Under the pieces are notes generated by a model that had not been told where the DNA came from, did no database searches, and was given only the letters and a program-made list of their open reading frames with translations. A stretch of 64,000 nt of DNA from Gimesia sp. (GTDB taxonomy: Bacteria; Planctomycetota; Planctomycetia; Planctomycetales; Planctomycetaceae), in contig PAJV01000076.1 of NCBI GenBank assembly GCA_002706765.1, positions 186,001 through 250,000 on the forward strand. The letters run 5' to 3'. Positions 8,355 through 16,570 of this stretch are shown here, piece after piece (within the stretch, counting starts at the first letter, position 1; each line of letters begins with the position of its first letter). The position numbers and the translations under genes were made by a program.

Positions 8355-9890
8355 TTAGATCACATCCGGCAATTCATCCATGAAGGGAAGATCGTCATCA
8401 TTTTTGTTTTTTTGCTTCTGCTCTTCTTTTTTGGGAGGTTCCGGCTGATTTTGAGGTGGTTTGGAAGCCTGTTGTGGCGCCTGTGGCTGCGGAGGAGCAT
8501 TCGCAGCAGGAGGTTGCCGGGCTGGCTGTTGCGCCGGCGGTTGCTGCTGCTGTGGAGGCTGCTGACCAGGTGGCTGTTGTTGTTGTGGCGGGTAGGGTTG
8601 CTGCGGGTACTGCTGCGGTGGATACGGTTGCTGTGGATATCCCTGCGGCGGTGGATAGCTGCCGGGAGGCATGGGTTGCCCCTGGTACTGAGGCGGATAC
8701 ATCGGTTGCTGATATTGCGGCGGGTACATGGGCTGCTGGTACTGAGGCGGGTACATCGGCTGAGACGGCTGTTGCGGCTGCTGCTGTGGTTTTTTCTCGG
8801 GTTCCGGTTTAGGCTTGGGTTTGGCGTTGGCTTTGCGGTCAGCCATCAACTGTTTGGCCAGTTCCGGGTTTTCTTTGACCAGTTCAGAGAGCCGCGCGTC
8901 CGCACGACTGTCGAGACGTTTCTCCTTCATCGACTCTTTTTCCGCTGCGTCTGCGTCCGCTTTTTCCTGTGCAATGAGTTCAGAAATTTCTGCTTTGAAC
9001 ATCTTCAGGTTTCGAATGGTGGAAACCACCTCTTCCATGGATGCGTAACGTTTCTCCGGTTTCTTGGCCAGCATCTTCAGAATGAACTCATCCATTTCCG
9101 GTGTAACGTTGGGATTGATGCTGGATGCGTACGGCGGTTTTTCTGAAATATGCTTTAACAGAACTTCCTTGGGGTTCTCTCCATGGAACGGGGTTTTGCC
9201 GGTCAGGATTTCGAAGATCGTGATTCCCAGGCTGTAGATGTCAGCCCCGGGGCCCAGCGGTTCTTTTTTGATGGTTTCCGGAGCAATATACGAGCGGGTC
9301 CCCTGTACTGTTTTGGGTTTTCCGAACAGTTTTCCCAGTCCTTTGGCGACGGGAACTGCCAGGCCGAAGTCGATGATTTTGACTTCAGAACTTTTGCTGA
9401 TCAGAATATTTTCCGGCTTGATATCTTTATGAACCCAGCCTTTTTCGTGCATGTGCCCCAGTGCCATTGCCGTCGATTCGATCAGCTTGCGGAGCCGGGA
9501 CTGAACGCTCTGGCGATCCGATGTAATCTGCGATCGCAAATTAGGTGCGCGAAAGTAATCCATCAGCAGATAGATGTTTTTTTTGTTTTTGACAAACTTA
9601 TGCAGATGGATGAGATTGGGATGATCGAGTGCCGCTGCCACCTTTGCTTCCAGTTTCATGGTCGCAACGATTTCCGGATTTTTCATGGGTTCGGGAAGCA
9701 GGCGTTTCATGACGAAAGTGTTGGAGCCCCCCTGTTCTTTCACTTCCCAGATCTGGGTTGTGGACCCATCTACGATGAGATTCACCAGCTCGTATTCGTC
9801 AACAATATTATCTGCTTCTGTAGTTTCTGTTTCAGCCACTGCGCAACCTCTTGCTGTTATGTGATTCGACGAAGATTCGTCAGACATCAT
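8355..9890 (-). CDS. Soluble Ser/Thr protein kinase with Pro/Gln/Tyr-rich C-terminal tail
   Basis: A kinase domain spans about residues 30-305 of 511, counted from ATG 9890. The invariant Lys62 (FVMKRL), Glu81, HKD catalytic loop 154-156 followed by IKPEN, DFG 174-176 and APE 203-205 are all present. The Gly-rich loop is degenerate (VDGSTTQIW, no GxGxxG), and the HRD arginine is Lys, so activation-loop phosphorylation may not control it. A charged coiled-coil-like segment follows. The last 150 residues are low complexity, with three near-identical QPMYPPQYQ repeats and many PQQ and PPQ runs. There is no membrane helix, so it is cytosolic. The start is among clustered ATGs at 9887 and 9890. 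Confidence 0.88.
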   Translation of the reverse strand: MMSDESSSNHITARGCAVAETETTEADNIVDEYELVNLIVDGSTTQIWEVKEQGGSNTFVMKRLLPEPMKNPEIVATMKLEAKVAAALDHPNLIHLHKFVKNKKNIYLLMDYFRAPNLRSQITSDRQSVQSRLRKLIESTAMALGHMHEKGWVHKDIKPENILISKSSEVKIIDFGLAVPVAKGLGKLFGKPKTVQGTRSYIAPETIKKEPLGPGADIYSLGITIFEILTGKTPFHGENPKEVLLKHISEKPPYASSINPNVTPEMDEFILKMLAKKPEKRYASMEEVVSTIRNLKMFKAEISELIAQEKADADAAEKESMKEKRLDSRADARLSELVKENPELAKQLMADRKANAKPKPKPEPEKKPQQQPQQPSQPMYPPQYQQPMYPPQYQQPMYPPQYQGQPMPPGSYPPPQGYPQQPYPPQQYPQQPYPPQQQQPPGQQPPQQQQPPAQQPARQPPAANAPPQPQAPQQASKPPQNQPEPPKKEEQKQKNKNDDDLPFMDELPDVI

Positions 9891-10030
9891 TGTAGCCAAA
9901 GACAATGATCTGCCAAAACCCGAATTCCCTCAGGAACTCAAATCGGGCTGCTGAATCGATGGAATCAGACGGGACTTTGCTTCGCATAATATAGTGTAAC
10001 GAGCCAGATTACCCAACGAAACAATGGATT

Positions 10031-11155
10031 CTAAAAGCTGACCTTTTTTTCAGGTGGTTTTGAGGGCTGGCTGCCCGGGGCTGCCGCGGGTGTGTCCTGC
10101 GTTTTTCCTGCTGTGAGCCGGGGTTGTACCTGTGTTCCGTCTGTCAGGGGTTGCGAGGTGCTGACGATAATTTCATCATCTTTATTAAACGGTGCAGAGA
10201 CAAACAGGCGTTCCGGGCCGATCTGCCCCAGGATCTGTGGAGTCAGGTCTCTGATCACATTTTCACGCACGATCTGAATTTTTCGTATCCCTTCCGGCGT
10301 ATTGGTGACAGAGACAGTCGGGACTTCTGCGATCGGATAACGTGGAATCAGCTCCACGCTGACAGACTGTCCGGGTTTAAACTGGGCATTTTTGTTCTCC
10401 AGGATCACGACTGCGGAAGTGATGGACTTGGCCAGATCGCGGAGTTTTTCAAACCGGGGATCCAGGGGCAGAACCTGGTCCACGGTCGCCTGGGTGGCCT
10501 GTTCTTCCACGTTCAGATTGATGCGGGCTCCTTTCTGGGCCTGTTCGCGCGGCAGAGGGACTTCCACCTGCAGGGATGTCGTATCCCCCAGTTCAACCAG
10601 GGGCTCCCCTGCTCTGACGAATTCACCGGGAGCCGTCAGGATGCGAAAGATCTGTCCTTCAAAGGGGGCGCGAATGATTGTCTGTTCCATGCGAATGTTG
10701 GCGAGTTTCAGATCTGCTTCCGCCAAAGCCACGCTTGCTTTTGCGACAGCCGCGGCTTTCCCCGTTGCATTCTTCTGTTCTTCACGGGCCACTTCCAGGG
10801 CGGCTTCCGCTCGATCCAGCTCTGCCTGGGGAATCGCAGGATCCAGGCGAACTACCACTGCTTTGGCAGTCGGCTTATCTCCGGGTTTGACTTCCACGGT
10901 GTGAATGATGCCATCTCGAGGCGCGGCGATGGTCAGCGAGCGTAACGGTTTCAGATTGAGGGGAACATAGTAATCCCGCGGATGTCTGAGAGTGATTGCT
11001 TCACGCTGAATGGAAACCGTTTGAGGTTCGCCGGTCTTCTCCTGGGAGAAAGCGGCAGCTGGTATTCCGCAGGCGAGGAGTACTAGTCCAAGTGCGCTTC
11101 GAATCAAAATCAACTGCGGGAATCTGGTTTGCCGGTCCTGCAAGGGCTTGGTCAT
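10031..11155 (-). CDS. HlyD-type periplasmic adaptor (membrane fusion) protein
   Basis: A 374-residue exported protein. The signal segment ILIRSALGLVLLACGIPAAAFS is followed by the barrel-sandwich half APRDGIIHTVEVKPGDKP, an alpha-hairpin (about residues 115-155, AELDRAEAALEVAREEQ), and the second lipoyl half IIRAPFEGQIFRILTAPGEFVRAGEPLVELGD. A beta-barrel follows, then a Pro-rich tail. These proteins bridge inner-membrane transporters to an outer channel. No transporter or TolC gene is adjacent: the upstream same-strand neighbour is a YiiX-like peptidase. The ATG at 11155, with GAAAG before it, was preferred over an upstream GTG at 11185. Confidence 0.83.
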   Translation of the reverse strand: MTKPLQDRQTRFPQLILIRSALGLVLLACGIPAAAFSQEKTGEPQTVSIQREAITLRHPRDYYVPLNLKPLRSLTIAAPRDGIIHTVEVKPGDKPTAKAVVVRLDPAIPQAELDRAEAALEVAREEQKNATGKAAAVAKASVALAEADLKLANIRMEQTIIRAPFEGQIFRILTAPGEFVRAGEPLVELGDTTSLQVEVPLPREQAQKGARINLNVEEQATQATVDQVLPLDPRFEKLRDLAKSITSAVVILENKNAQFKPGQSVSVELIPRYPIAEVPTVSVTNTPEGIRKIQIVRENVIRDLTPQILGQIGPERLFVSAPFNKDDEIIVSTSQPLTDGTQVQPRLTAGKTQDTPAAAPGSQPSKPPEKKVSF

Positions 11156-11308
11156 TGTGGCGCTTTCAAATACGGAACAGGTCACACTTAAGAAGAACTC
11201 CTTCTCAGATTCTCGCTGACCGGTTGCGCAGTTTCAAGCAGTGTTTGCCGATCTTTCACGGATTTCCCAGAAGATGTGAGTGAAAATTTCGAACCAGCTG
11301 ACGGCCGA

Positions 11309-12037
11309 TTACTGGCAGAACACCCAGCCACGCAGCTTGACGCAGCAGGCCGACGTGCAGCTTTTCGTATCCACCCAGAGCTGATGGCACCAGTTACGTG
11401 GCTTTTCTGCCACGAGTGGTGGTCGTTCCAGTTCGAAGGTAATGGAGGGGGAATAACGATCCGCCTGCACAATCCCCGTGACCAGGGAGGCAGGAGAAAC
11501 TTTCGCTGGTGCCTGTGCCTTCATCAGGTGACAGGCGGAAAGGGCATCAATGGCGTATTCGGCGCAGTGAATCCCCCGGGCGCGTCCCCCGGTCAGGTGA
11601 TGACGGATTGAGTAGGGAGTTCCCAGCTTCTTATCCAGATAGCGCTCGTATCGCGCCGTCATCGTGGGATTAAAAGCGGCATTGGGTTGAAACACATGAA
11701 TGGTTGCCGGGCGTTGTGTATTCAGATAGTTTTTCAACGTCAGGCAACGGGCCCCGACTCCGTTCATACTGTCGTAGACCAGCGGTTCGCCATTTCGCAT
11801 CACGATCATGGCCACATGGGTATACGCGCTTTGCGTATAAATTCGAACGGCGAGGCAATCGCCTTTACTGAACAACAGGGTTCCCGTCTGAACACGGGAA
11901 TTGAGTGAGTCGGCCAGTTGGTCGAAAGTCGAAAAGTTAGAAGTCATCTGTGGTATTGCAGCCTCGATTGGCTGTTCATTCCTTTGGGTATCCTGTGGTG
12001 TCGCTGCGAGGAACGCAATTGACAGGAATAATGACAT
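11309..12037 (-). CDS. YiiX/YebB-like permuted papain-fold cysteine peptidase or amidase
   Basis: A 242-residue protein, probably exported (hydrophobic start MSLFLSIAFLAA). The core fits the circularly permuted NlpC/P60 (YiiX-like) fold. GTLLFSKGDCLAVRIYTQSAYTHVAMIV carries the catalytic His74, and GIHCAEYAIDAL carries Cys158. In this family the Cys follows the His, the reverse of canonical NlpC/P60. Likely substrates are amide or ester bonds in lipids or peptidoglycan; this is not known for this clade. The CxxxCC near the C-terminus (TKSCTSACCVKL) is unusual. A GGAGG ribosome site precedes the ATG by 7 bases. Confidence 0.75.
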   Translation of the reverse strand: MSLFLSIAFLAATPQDTQRNEQPIEAAIPQMTSNFSTFDQLADSLNSRVQTGTLLFSKGDCLAVRIYTQSAYTHVAMIVMRNGEPLVYDSMNGVGARCLTLKNYLNTQRPATIHVFQPNAAFNPTMTARYERYLDKKLGTPYSIRHHLTGGRARGIHCAEYAIDALSACHLMKAQAPAKVSPASLVTGIVQADRYSPSITFELERPPLVAEKPRNWCHQLWVDTKSCTSACCVKLRGWVFCQ

Positions 12038-12325
12038 AACCGCCTCCGTCTGAAAAGAGCAATCTGTTTTCCGCCTGACCGCGCTGTTCCCGGTCCGTTT
12101 CAGGCTGTTTCAGTGCTATAAAACGATGTTTTCACATCCGTTCTTCGTTGTCAACGAGGATTTATTGGGAAAAGATCAGAAAAAAGTGGAATCGAAACTC
12201 TTCCCGGCGGGATTGAGTCTGGTGAAATGGCAGACCGAACCCACGCTGGAAATGGTCTGCCTGACACACGGGAGAATGCGCAGCAGGAAAAGAATCGCGC
12301 CATGGGCTGCCTGGAAAGCGGCGTC

Positions 12326-13420
12326 TTATTCCGGTTTTCGGGCGGTGAGCATGAAATGATGGACTGCGCCATCAATGGCGACATCAGTGAACAAATCGAG
12401 CAGGCGGTGCGCATACCACTGATACTGCTTGGTGGAAAACTGCAGAAGTCCCCCCGGCTTCAAGGCCCGCAGGCACATCTGCAAAAAGGCCTCCCCCTGC
12501 TCTTCGCTGCTGAAATAAGATTTGTTGGTCAACAGGTAATCATAGCTTTCGGGCATGAATCCTTCGTCGAGCGCAGCCAGCTTGACGGAGACATTCGAAA
12601 GTTGGTTCTTCTCGATCCCCTGCTCTGTGCATTTGACTGCCCGGGCATTGCTGTCGAAGGCATGAATCTGAGATCCCGGACAACGTGTGGCTGCCACAAA
12701 CGAGACAATCCCGGAACCACATTCCAGATTCAGGATGGAGGATTCATCGGAGAGTTCCATCAGATTGATCAGCGCACGCGCACTCTGGTTTGGTCGACGA
12801 TGACTGAACACGCCTGGCAGCGTATAGGCATAAAGCAACTGTTCGCCTTCGCGCATGGCCGACTCATCCTGCAGGCATTTTTTTTCCGGAAGAGGCTGCG
12901 ATCGTCTGCCCTGGTAAACGATGCCTGCATCAGAAACGATGCGCGTGACTTTAGGGAACAGCGACTGCAGAAATTTATGATATTCATAATCTTTGGTGCG
13001 TGAAGAAGCGATCGTCAAAGTACCGCCCTCCTGAAGCGAGCAGGCTGCCGAAAGTGTCAGTTCGCGCACCAGTTCATCAGAAAACTGTTCTGAGAGAGGT
13101 AACAACACGGCTTCATAGTCACCTGCCGGAAATTCACTGTCGCAGATCGTATTCCAGGCAGGTGCCTCCTCCTGCTCTTCCTGCAGGAGACTGCATTTAT
13201 GATGGATCCGTTGTTCGATCGTTTTATCGAAACTGAAGCAGTCGACCCGGTCTGCTGCGGTGACACGCTTCATCAGGGCCGTCGTGAGTGGATACAGATT
13301 GGACTGGAAACAGAGCGTCTGCGTAGAACTCCAGTCTGCGGGCAGGAAATCCAGCAGCAGCTGTTCGGGCGGAGGTGCCTGTCTTTTCAGGCGTTGTTTT
13401 TTTTTCGATTTACGTGACAT
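12326..13420 (-). CDS. Class I SAM-dependent methyltransferase, RsmC-like, with altered catalytic motif
   Basis: A 364-residue protein built like RsmC/RlmG. The N-terminal half is a degenerate Rossmann-like domain (DYEAVLLPLSEQFSDELVRELTLSAACSLQEGGTLTI in pieces), and the C-terminal half is a catalytic SAM domain. SAM motif I reads LNLECGSGIVSF (about residue 231) and the acidic end of strand 2 reads HAFDSN. The position normally holding the amino-methylating NPPF motif reads TNKSYFS, so rRNA guanine-N2 methylation is doubtful. The N-terminus is strongly basic (SRKSKKKQRLKRQ), consistent with RNA binding. Downstream of, and on the same strand as, rlmI. Confidence 0.75.
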   Translation of the reverse strand: MSRKSKKKQRLKRQAPPPEQLLLDFLPADWSSTQTLCFQSNLYPLTTALMKRVTAADRVDCFSFDKTIEQRIHHKCSLLQEEQEEAPAWNTICDSEFPAGDYEAVLLPLSEQFSDELVRELTLSAACSLQEGGTLTIASSRTKDYEYHKFLQSLFPKVTRIVSDAGIVYQGRRSQPLPEKKCLQDESAMREGEQLLYAYTLPGVFSHRRPNQSARALINLMELSDESSILNLECGSGIVSFVAATRCPGSQIHAFDSNARAVKCTEQGIEKNQLSNVSVKLAALDEGFMPESYDYLLTNKSYFSSEEQGEAFLQMCLRALKPGGLLQFSTKQYQWYAHRLLDLFTDVAIDGAVHHFMLTARKPE

Positions 13421-13481
13421 GATAGTTTCATTTTCAGAATGTCAGCTGCATGGAGTTTAGTCTGATCTGCGGAGGTCCCGT

Positions 13482-14732
13482 TTACAGTACCCGGCAGATA
13501 AAGCATTTTAAATATTGATTTTCAGGACAGCTGGGTGAGACGGGGTGGTCGGCCGGCTGGCTGCGCTGTTCCAGAATCTGCATGTGCCGCCCGGTGTGCT
13601 GAGATACCGATGCCAGCATCTGTTGAAATTCGACCTGGCTGATCAGCCCCGAACAACTGCAGGTGATCAGGATACCTCCCGGTTTCAAAACATCAAATGC
13701 CAGGCGATTGAGACTGAAATAACCTTTCAGCGCCTGCTTAACTCCGCTGCGATGCCGGGCCATTTTGGGGGGATCGAGGATGATCGAATCGAATTGCTCC
13801 CCTTCTGCTTTAAACTGTTCCAGAACCGCGTAAGCTTTACCGGTCTGAAATCGAATGCGATTTCCAATGCCATTGAGTTCGGCGTTGGCGGTCGCCTGGT
13901 CGATGGCAGACTGCGAGGAGTCGTAAGACAAGACAGATTGTGCCTGTCCGTGGATAATGGCGTTCAAAGCGAAAGCGCCGGTGTAACAGTGCAGTTCCAG
14001 TGTGCGATGATTTTTAAGATAGCGGGCGGCGGCAAGACGGTTTTCCCGCTGGTCCAGATAAAAACCGGTTTTCTGACCGGTGACCATGCTCATGCCGTAG
14101 CGGATGCCGTTCTCTTCCAGGAAGAAGTGAGCCGGCGGTTCTTCACCATCCAGAAGCTGATCAGAAATTTCCAGCCCTTCGGCTTCCCGCATCCCTTTTT
14201 CGGTTCTCAGCCAGATCCCTTTCGCGGGAAATCGTGCTTTGAGGAATCCAATGATCAGATCCTGTTTCTGCGAGAGTGCCAGGCTGGAAAACTGCACCAG
14301 AAACCAGGCACCATAGCGATCAATGGTGAGTCCTGAAAGCTGATCGGACTCACTGAAGACCAGGCGGCACCCCGATGTTTCAAAGTTCTCGAGCAGTCCG
14401 ACTTCTTCCCTCAGCGTCACAGCCTGTTCCAGCCGACTGGTCCAGAGCGAGTCGTCCAGTGTTTCTGTCTCAGCCCACGAATACAGGCGGACGCGAATAT
14501 TGCTGTTGGGGTTATACAGTCCATGGGCGATAAATTCGCCTTTGTCGGAAAGCAGGATGACTTCATCACCGGTATTGGGGTTCCCTTCAATACGGGAAAT
14601 GGCGCCGGCGAAGACCCAGGGATGTCGTCCAAAGAATGGCAGGGCGCGTCGCGGCTTCAGGACCACGCGTGGAGTTGGTCTGGTATCGGTGGCGACCTGA
14701 TCGTCGCTGACCGAGGGGTGTGAATCACTCAT
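13482..14732 (-). CDS. rlmI: Class I SAM-dependent rRNA methyltransferase, RlmI-like
   Basis: The RlmI family makes m5C on 23S rRNA (C1962 in E. coli). The N-terminal PUA-like domain begins VVLKPRRALPFFGRHPWVFAGAISR. The middle domain has GLTIDRYG and the EEPPAHFFLEENGIRY region. The C-terminal SAM domain carries GQKTGFYLDQRENR, LHCYTGAFAL and SYDSS. The catalytic region DPPKMARHRSGVKQALKGY is intact, and TCSCSG near the end supplies the conserved cysteine pair. Length, 416 residues, is close to the E. coli enzyme at about 396. Its neighbour downstream is another methyltransferase, suggesting a small RNA-modification cluster. Confidence 0.9.
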   Translation of the reverse strand: MSDSHPSVSDDQVATDTRPTPRVVLKPRRALPFFGRHPWVFAGAISRIEGNPNTGDEVILLSDKGEFIAHGLYNPNSNIRVRLYSWAETETLDDSLWTSRLEQAVTLREEVGLLENFETSGCRLVFSESDQLSGLTIDRYGAWFLVQFSSLALSQKQDLIIGFLKARFPAKGIWLRTEKGMREAEGLEISDQLLDGEEPPAHFFLEENGIRYGMSMVTGQKTGFYLDQRENRLAAARYLKNHRTLELHCYTGAFALNAIIHGQAQSVLSYDSSQSAIDQATANAELNGIGNRIRFQTGKAYAVLEQFKAEGEQFDSIILDPPKMARHRSGVKQALKGYFSLNRLAFDVLKPGGILITCSCSGLISQVEFQQMLASVSQHTGRHMQILEQRSQPADHPVSPSCPENQYLKCFICRVL

Positions 14733-14884
14733 GAGAGTTTTCTAATCAAAGGGTCGCAGGATCGTCAGTGTCCTGCAGACAAGAACAGCGAGGCTCAGGG
14801 GCAGACGTTGCCGGGACTGAGCAGAATTTTGAAGTTGGTGCAGACTGAAACTCTTTCCTGTCGGAAAGTGGCCTGGCACTCTAT

Positions 14885-15358
14885 TTATGATTCGCTGGAA
14901 GTAGAGCGGGTTGTGCCTTCCACTTCAGCGAGATAAGCCAGCAGTCGATCGCGCTCATGCGTCAGGTGTCTGACACGTAACAGAGAGCGGACGCGGGTCG
15001 TTAATTCGATTCGATTGACGGGTTTTGTCAGAAAGTCATCGCAGCCGGCCTGAACCGACTTCTCAATGTCACCCATTTCGTTCAACGCGGTGATCACCAG
15101 GATCGGGATCTCTTTCGTTTCAGTACTCTGTTTGAGCTGGGCACATACTTCGTACCCACTCAATTTCGGCATCATGATGTCCAGCAGGATCAGGTCGGGG
15201 TCTATTTCGGCAACCTTTTCCAGGGTCTCTTTTCCATCATAGGCCATAAACGTTTCATAGCCTTCGTCCAGCAGATAAGCGTCCAGGAGTTCGCAGTTCT
15301 GATGGTTGTCATCTGCGATGAGTATTTTTGAATTCTTCAAAGAGATTTCAGACGACAT
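14885..15358 (-). CDS. Stand-alone response regulator receiver protein
   Basis: A 157-residue protein consisting of one CheY-like receiver domain and a short helical tail. The acidic pair is in IADDNHQNC (residues 15-16), the phospho-acceptor Asp is in LILLDIMMPKLSG (about residue 58), and the conserved Thr and Lys are in LVITAL and FLTKPVN. The tail HERDRLLAYLAEVEGT could be a coiled coil. There is no output domain or histidine kinase next to it, so it likely works in a phosphorelay with partners coded elsewhere. It resembles the receivers of PleD-type and adaptive-response proteins. Confidence 0.9.
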   Translation of the reverse strand: MSSEISLKNSKILIADDNHQNCELLDAYLLDEGYETFMAYDGKETLEKVAEIDPDLILLDIMMPKLSGYEVCAQLKQSTETKEIPILVITALNEMGDIEKSVQAGCDDFLTKPVNRIELTTRVRSLLRVRHLTHERDRLLAYLAEVEGTTRSTSSES

Positions 15359-15534
15359 GGTCTTTTGCCTAAAGTTTTAATGGGATTAAATTCTGACCCG
15401 GGTAGTCGAATTAAAGTCGGGAATTGTGTCTGCTGGATGTAATTTATCTCATTTATGGTTGAATCACAACAACCGATAAACCGTTTTTTACAGGCAGTGC
15501 ACCGTTTTTCCTCGGGTATCCGCTCAAAACAGAG

Positions 15535-16203
15535 TCAGGCACATTTGCACTGACCACCGCATCCGGTCGATTCGCTGTTGGATTCACTGTTCGATTTCTG
15601 GCGTTTGCACCCGCAACTCTGCTTGTTGCAGCCACACCCTGAGGAAGCGACAGGAGCAATCGTAACCGGGGAAGCCACGATCAAACGTCGCAGCAGAACT
15701 TCGTTAATCCGGCCCCGGAAGCGGATTTTTCCATCGATTGCCACGACAGGTACGCAGGTTCCGAACCTGGCGACCAGCCCGGGATCACTGTAGATATCCA
15801 CAAATTCGATTCCAGGCAGGTAGGCAGTGTAGTCTTCCAGAATTTCCGCTGCTTCTTCGCAGAGCGGACAGTTTTCTTTGGTATATACAGTAAGAGTTTC
15901 GAAGCGCTGGCCTGGTTCTTCCGGCATCCAGTCCTCTTTTTGAGGCAGTTGACGTTTTCGTTCGCTGTCTCTCATTTCGGTGCTGGAAACCTGTTTCAGG
16001 ATGGCAATCCCGCCCCCTGTCATACAGAGGGCCAGTAATTTCCAGATCGAAGGGCTCTGATACCAGGATCGAGGCATGTTGAACGGGAGCCATTCCGTGC
16101 CTGTCAGTGAAAGGGCAAGGATTCCTAAACCCATAAATAACATTGAGTTACCTAGGAAAGGAAGTCCGTGTGGAAGCTCTTCTTTGTGTGTCATTGTGCT
16201 CAT
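15535..16203 (-). CDS. Membrane-anchored glutaredoxin-like protein with cysteine-rich tail
   Basis: A 222-residue protein. Two hydrophobic segments lie at about residues 19-36 and 53-70. A thioredoxin-fold domain of the glutaredoxin-like type begins at TLTVYTKENCPLCEEA, with redox CxxC at Cys112 and Cys115. A cis-Pro segment (GTCVPVVAIDGKIRFRGRI) follows at about 160. The last 35 residues contain seven cysteines in CGC, CGCK, CGGQCKC patterns, which suggest metal binding. The start at ATG 16203 was chosen because GGCAGG lies upstream; TTG at 16230 would only extend the N-terminus. It may transfer electrons at the membrane or handle metals; function not known. Confidence 0.72.
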   Translation of the reverse strand: MSTMTHKEELPHGLPFLGNSMLFMGLGILALSLTGTEWLPFNMPRSWYQSPSIWKLLALCMTGGGIAILKQVSSTEMRDSERKRQLPQKEDWMPEEPGQRFETLTVYTKENCPLCEEAAEILEDYTAYLPGIEFVDIYSDPGLVARFGTCVPVVAIDGKIRFRGRINEVLLRRLIVASPVTIAPVASSGCGCNKQSCGCKRQKSNSESNSESTGCGGQCKCA

Positions 16204-16570
16204 GTACAAGATCCTGCCTGCATCTATCAATTATTTCACCAGTCAATCCCCGGTCGCTGATTGATACTTTATTAATCGAATATTGACCGCGAATATTATA
16301 GTCAATTGCCGGGCTTTTTGAATCTCTGACCGGTTTTATCAAAATATTCCCCCAGGAGAGAGGCTTATCTACGTAAATTGAAATAGTGTTCATAAAAATA
16401 CAATCCAGGCAGGTACCGGGAGAGGAACGAGCGTAGAACACCCTTTTCGGGGATTCGGTAGAATCCTTAAACCAATACTGGTCAGTCATTAAATCGGATG
16501 CTAGAGTGTTACTATTACCTTACGGAATAAAGAGATTCATCGCAGGACATGTTGAGCGAATTGGTAAAGA
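16204..16570. other. Divergent intergenic region upstream of kinase/beta-helix gene
   Basis: A 367-base AT-rich gap between divergent genes, which must hold both promoters. An AATATT repeat separated by seven bases (AATATTGACCGCGAATATT, about 16279-16297) is the only dyad-like element. I see no small gene or riboswitch. Confidence 0.35.

Noticed and set aside
8349..9146. Long Leu/Arg-rich open frame on the plus strand
   Set aside because: An antisense artefact of the Pro/Gln repeat codons of the kinase tail.
12227..13003. 258-residue plus-strand open frame
   Set aside because: Shadow of the RsmC-like methyltransferase on the opposite strand.
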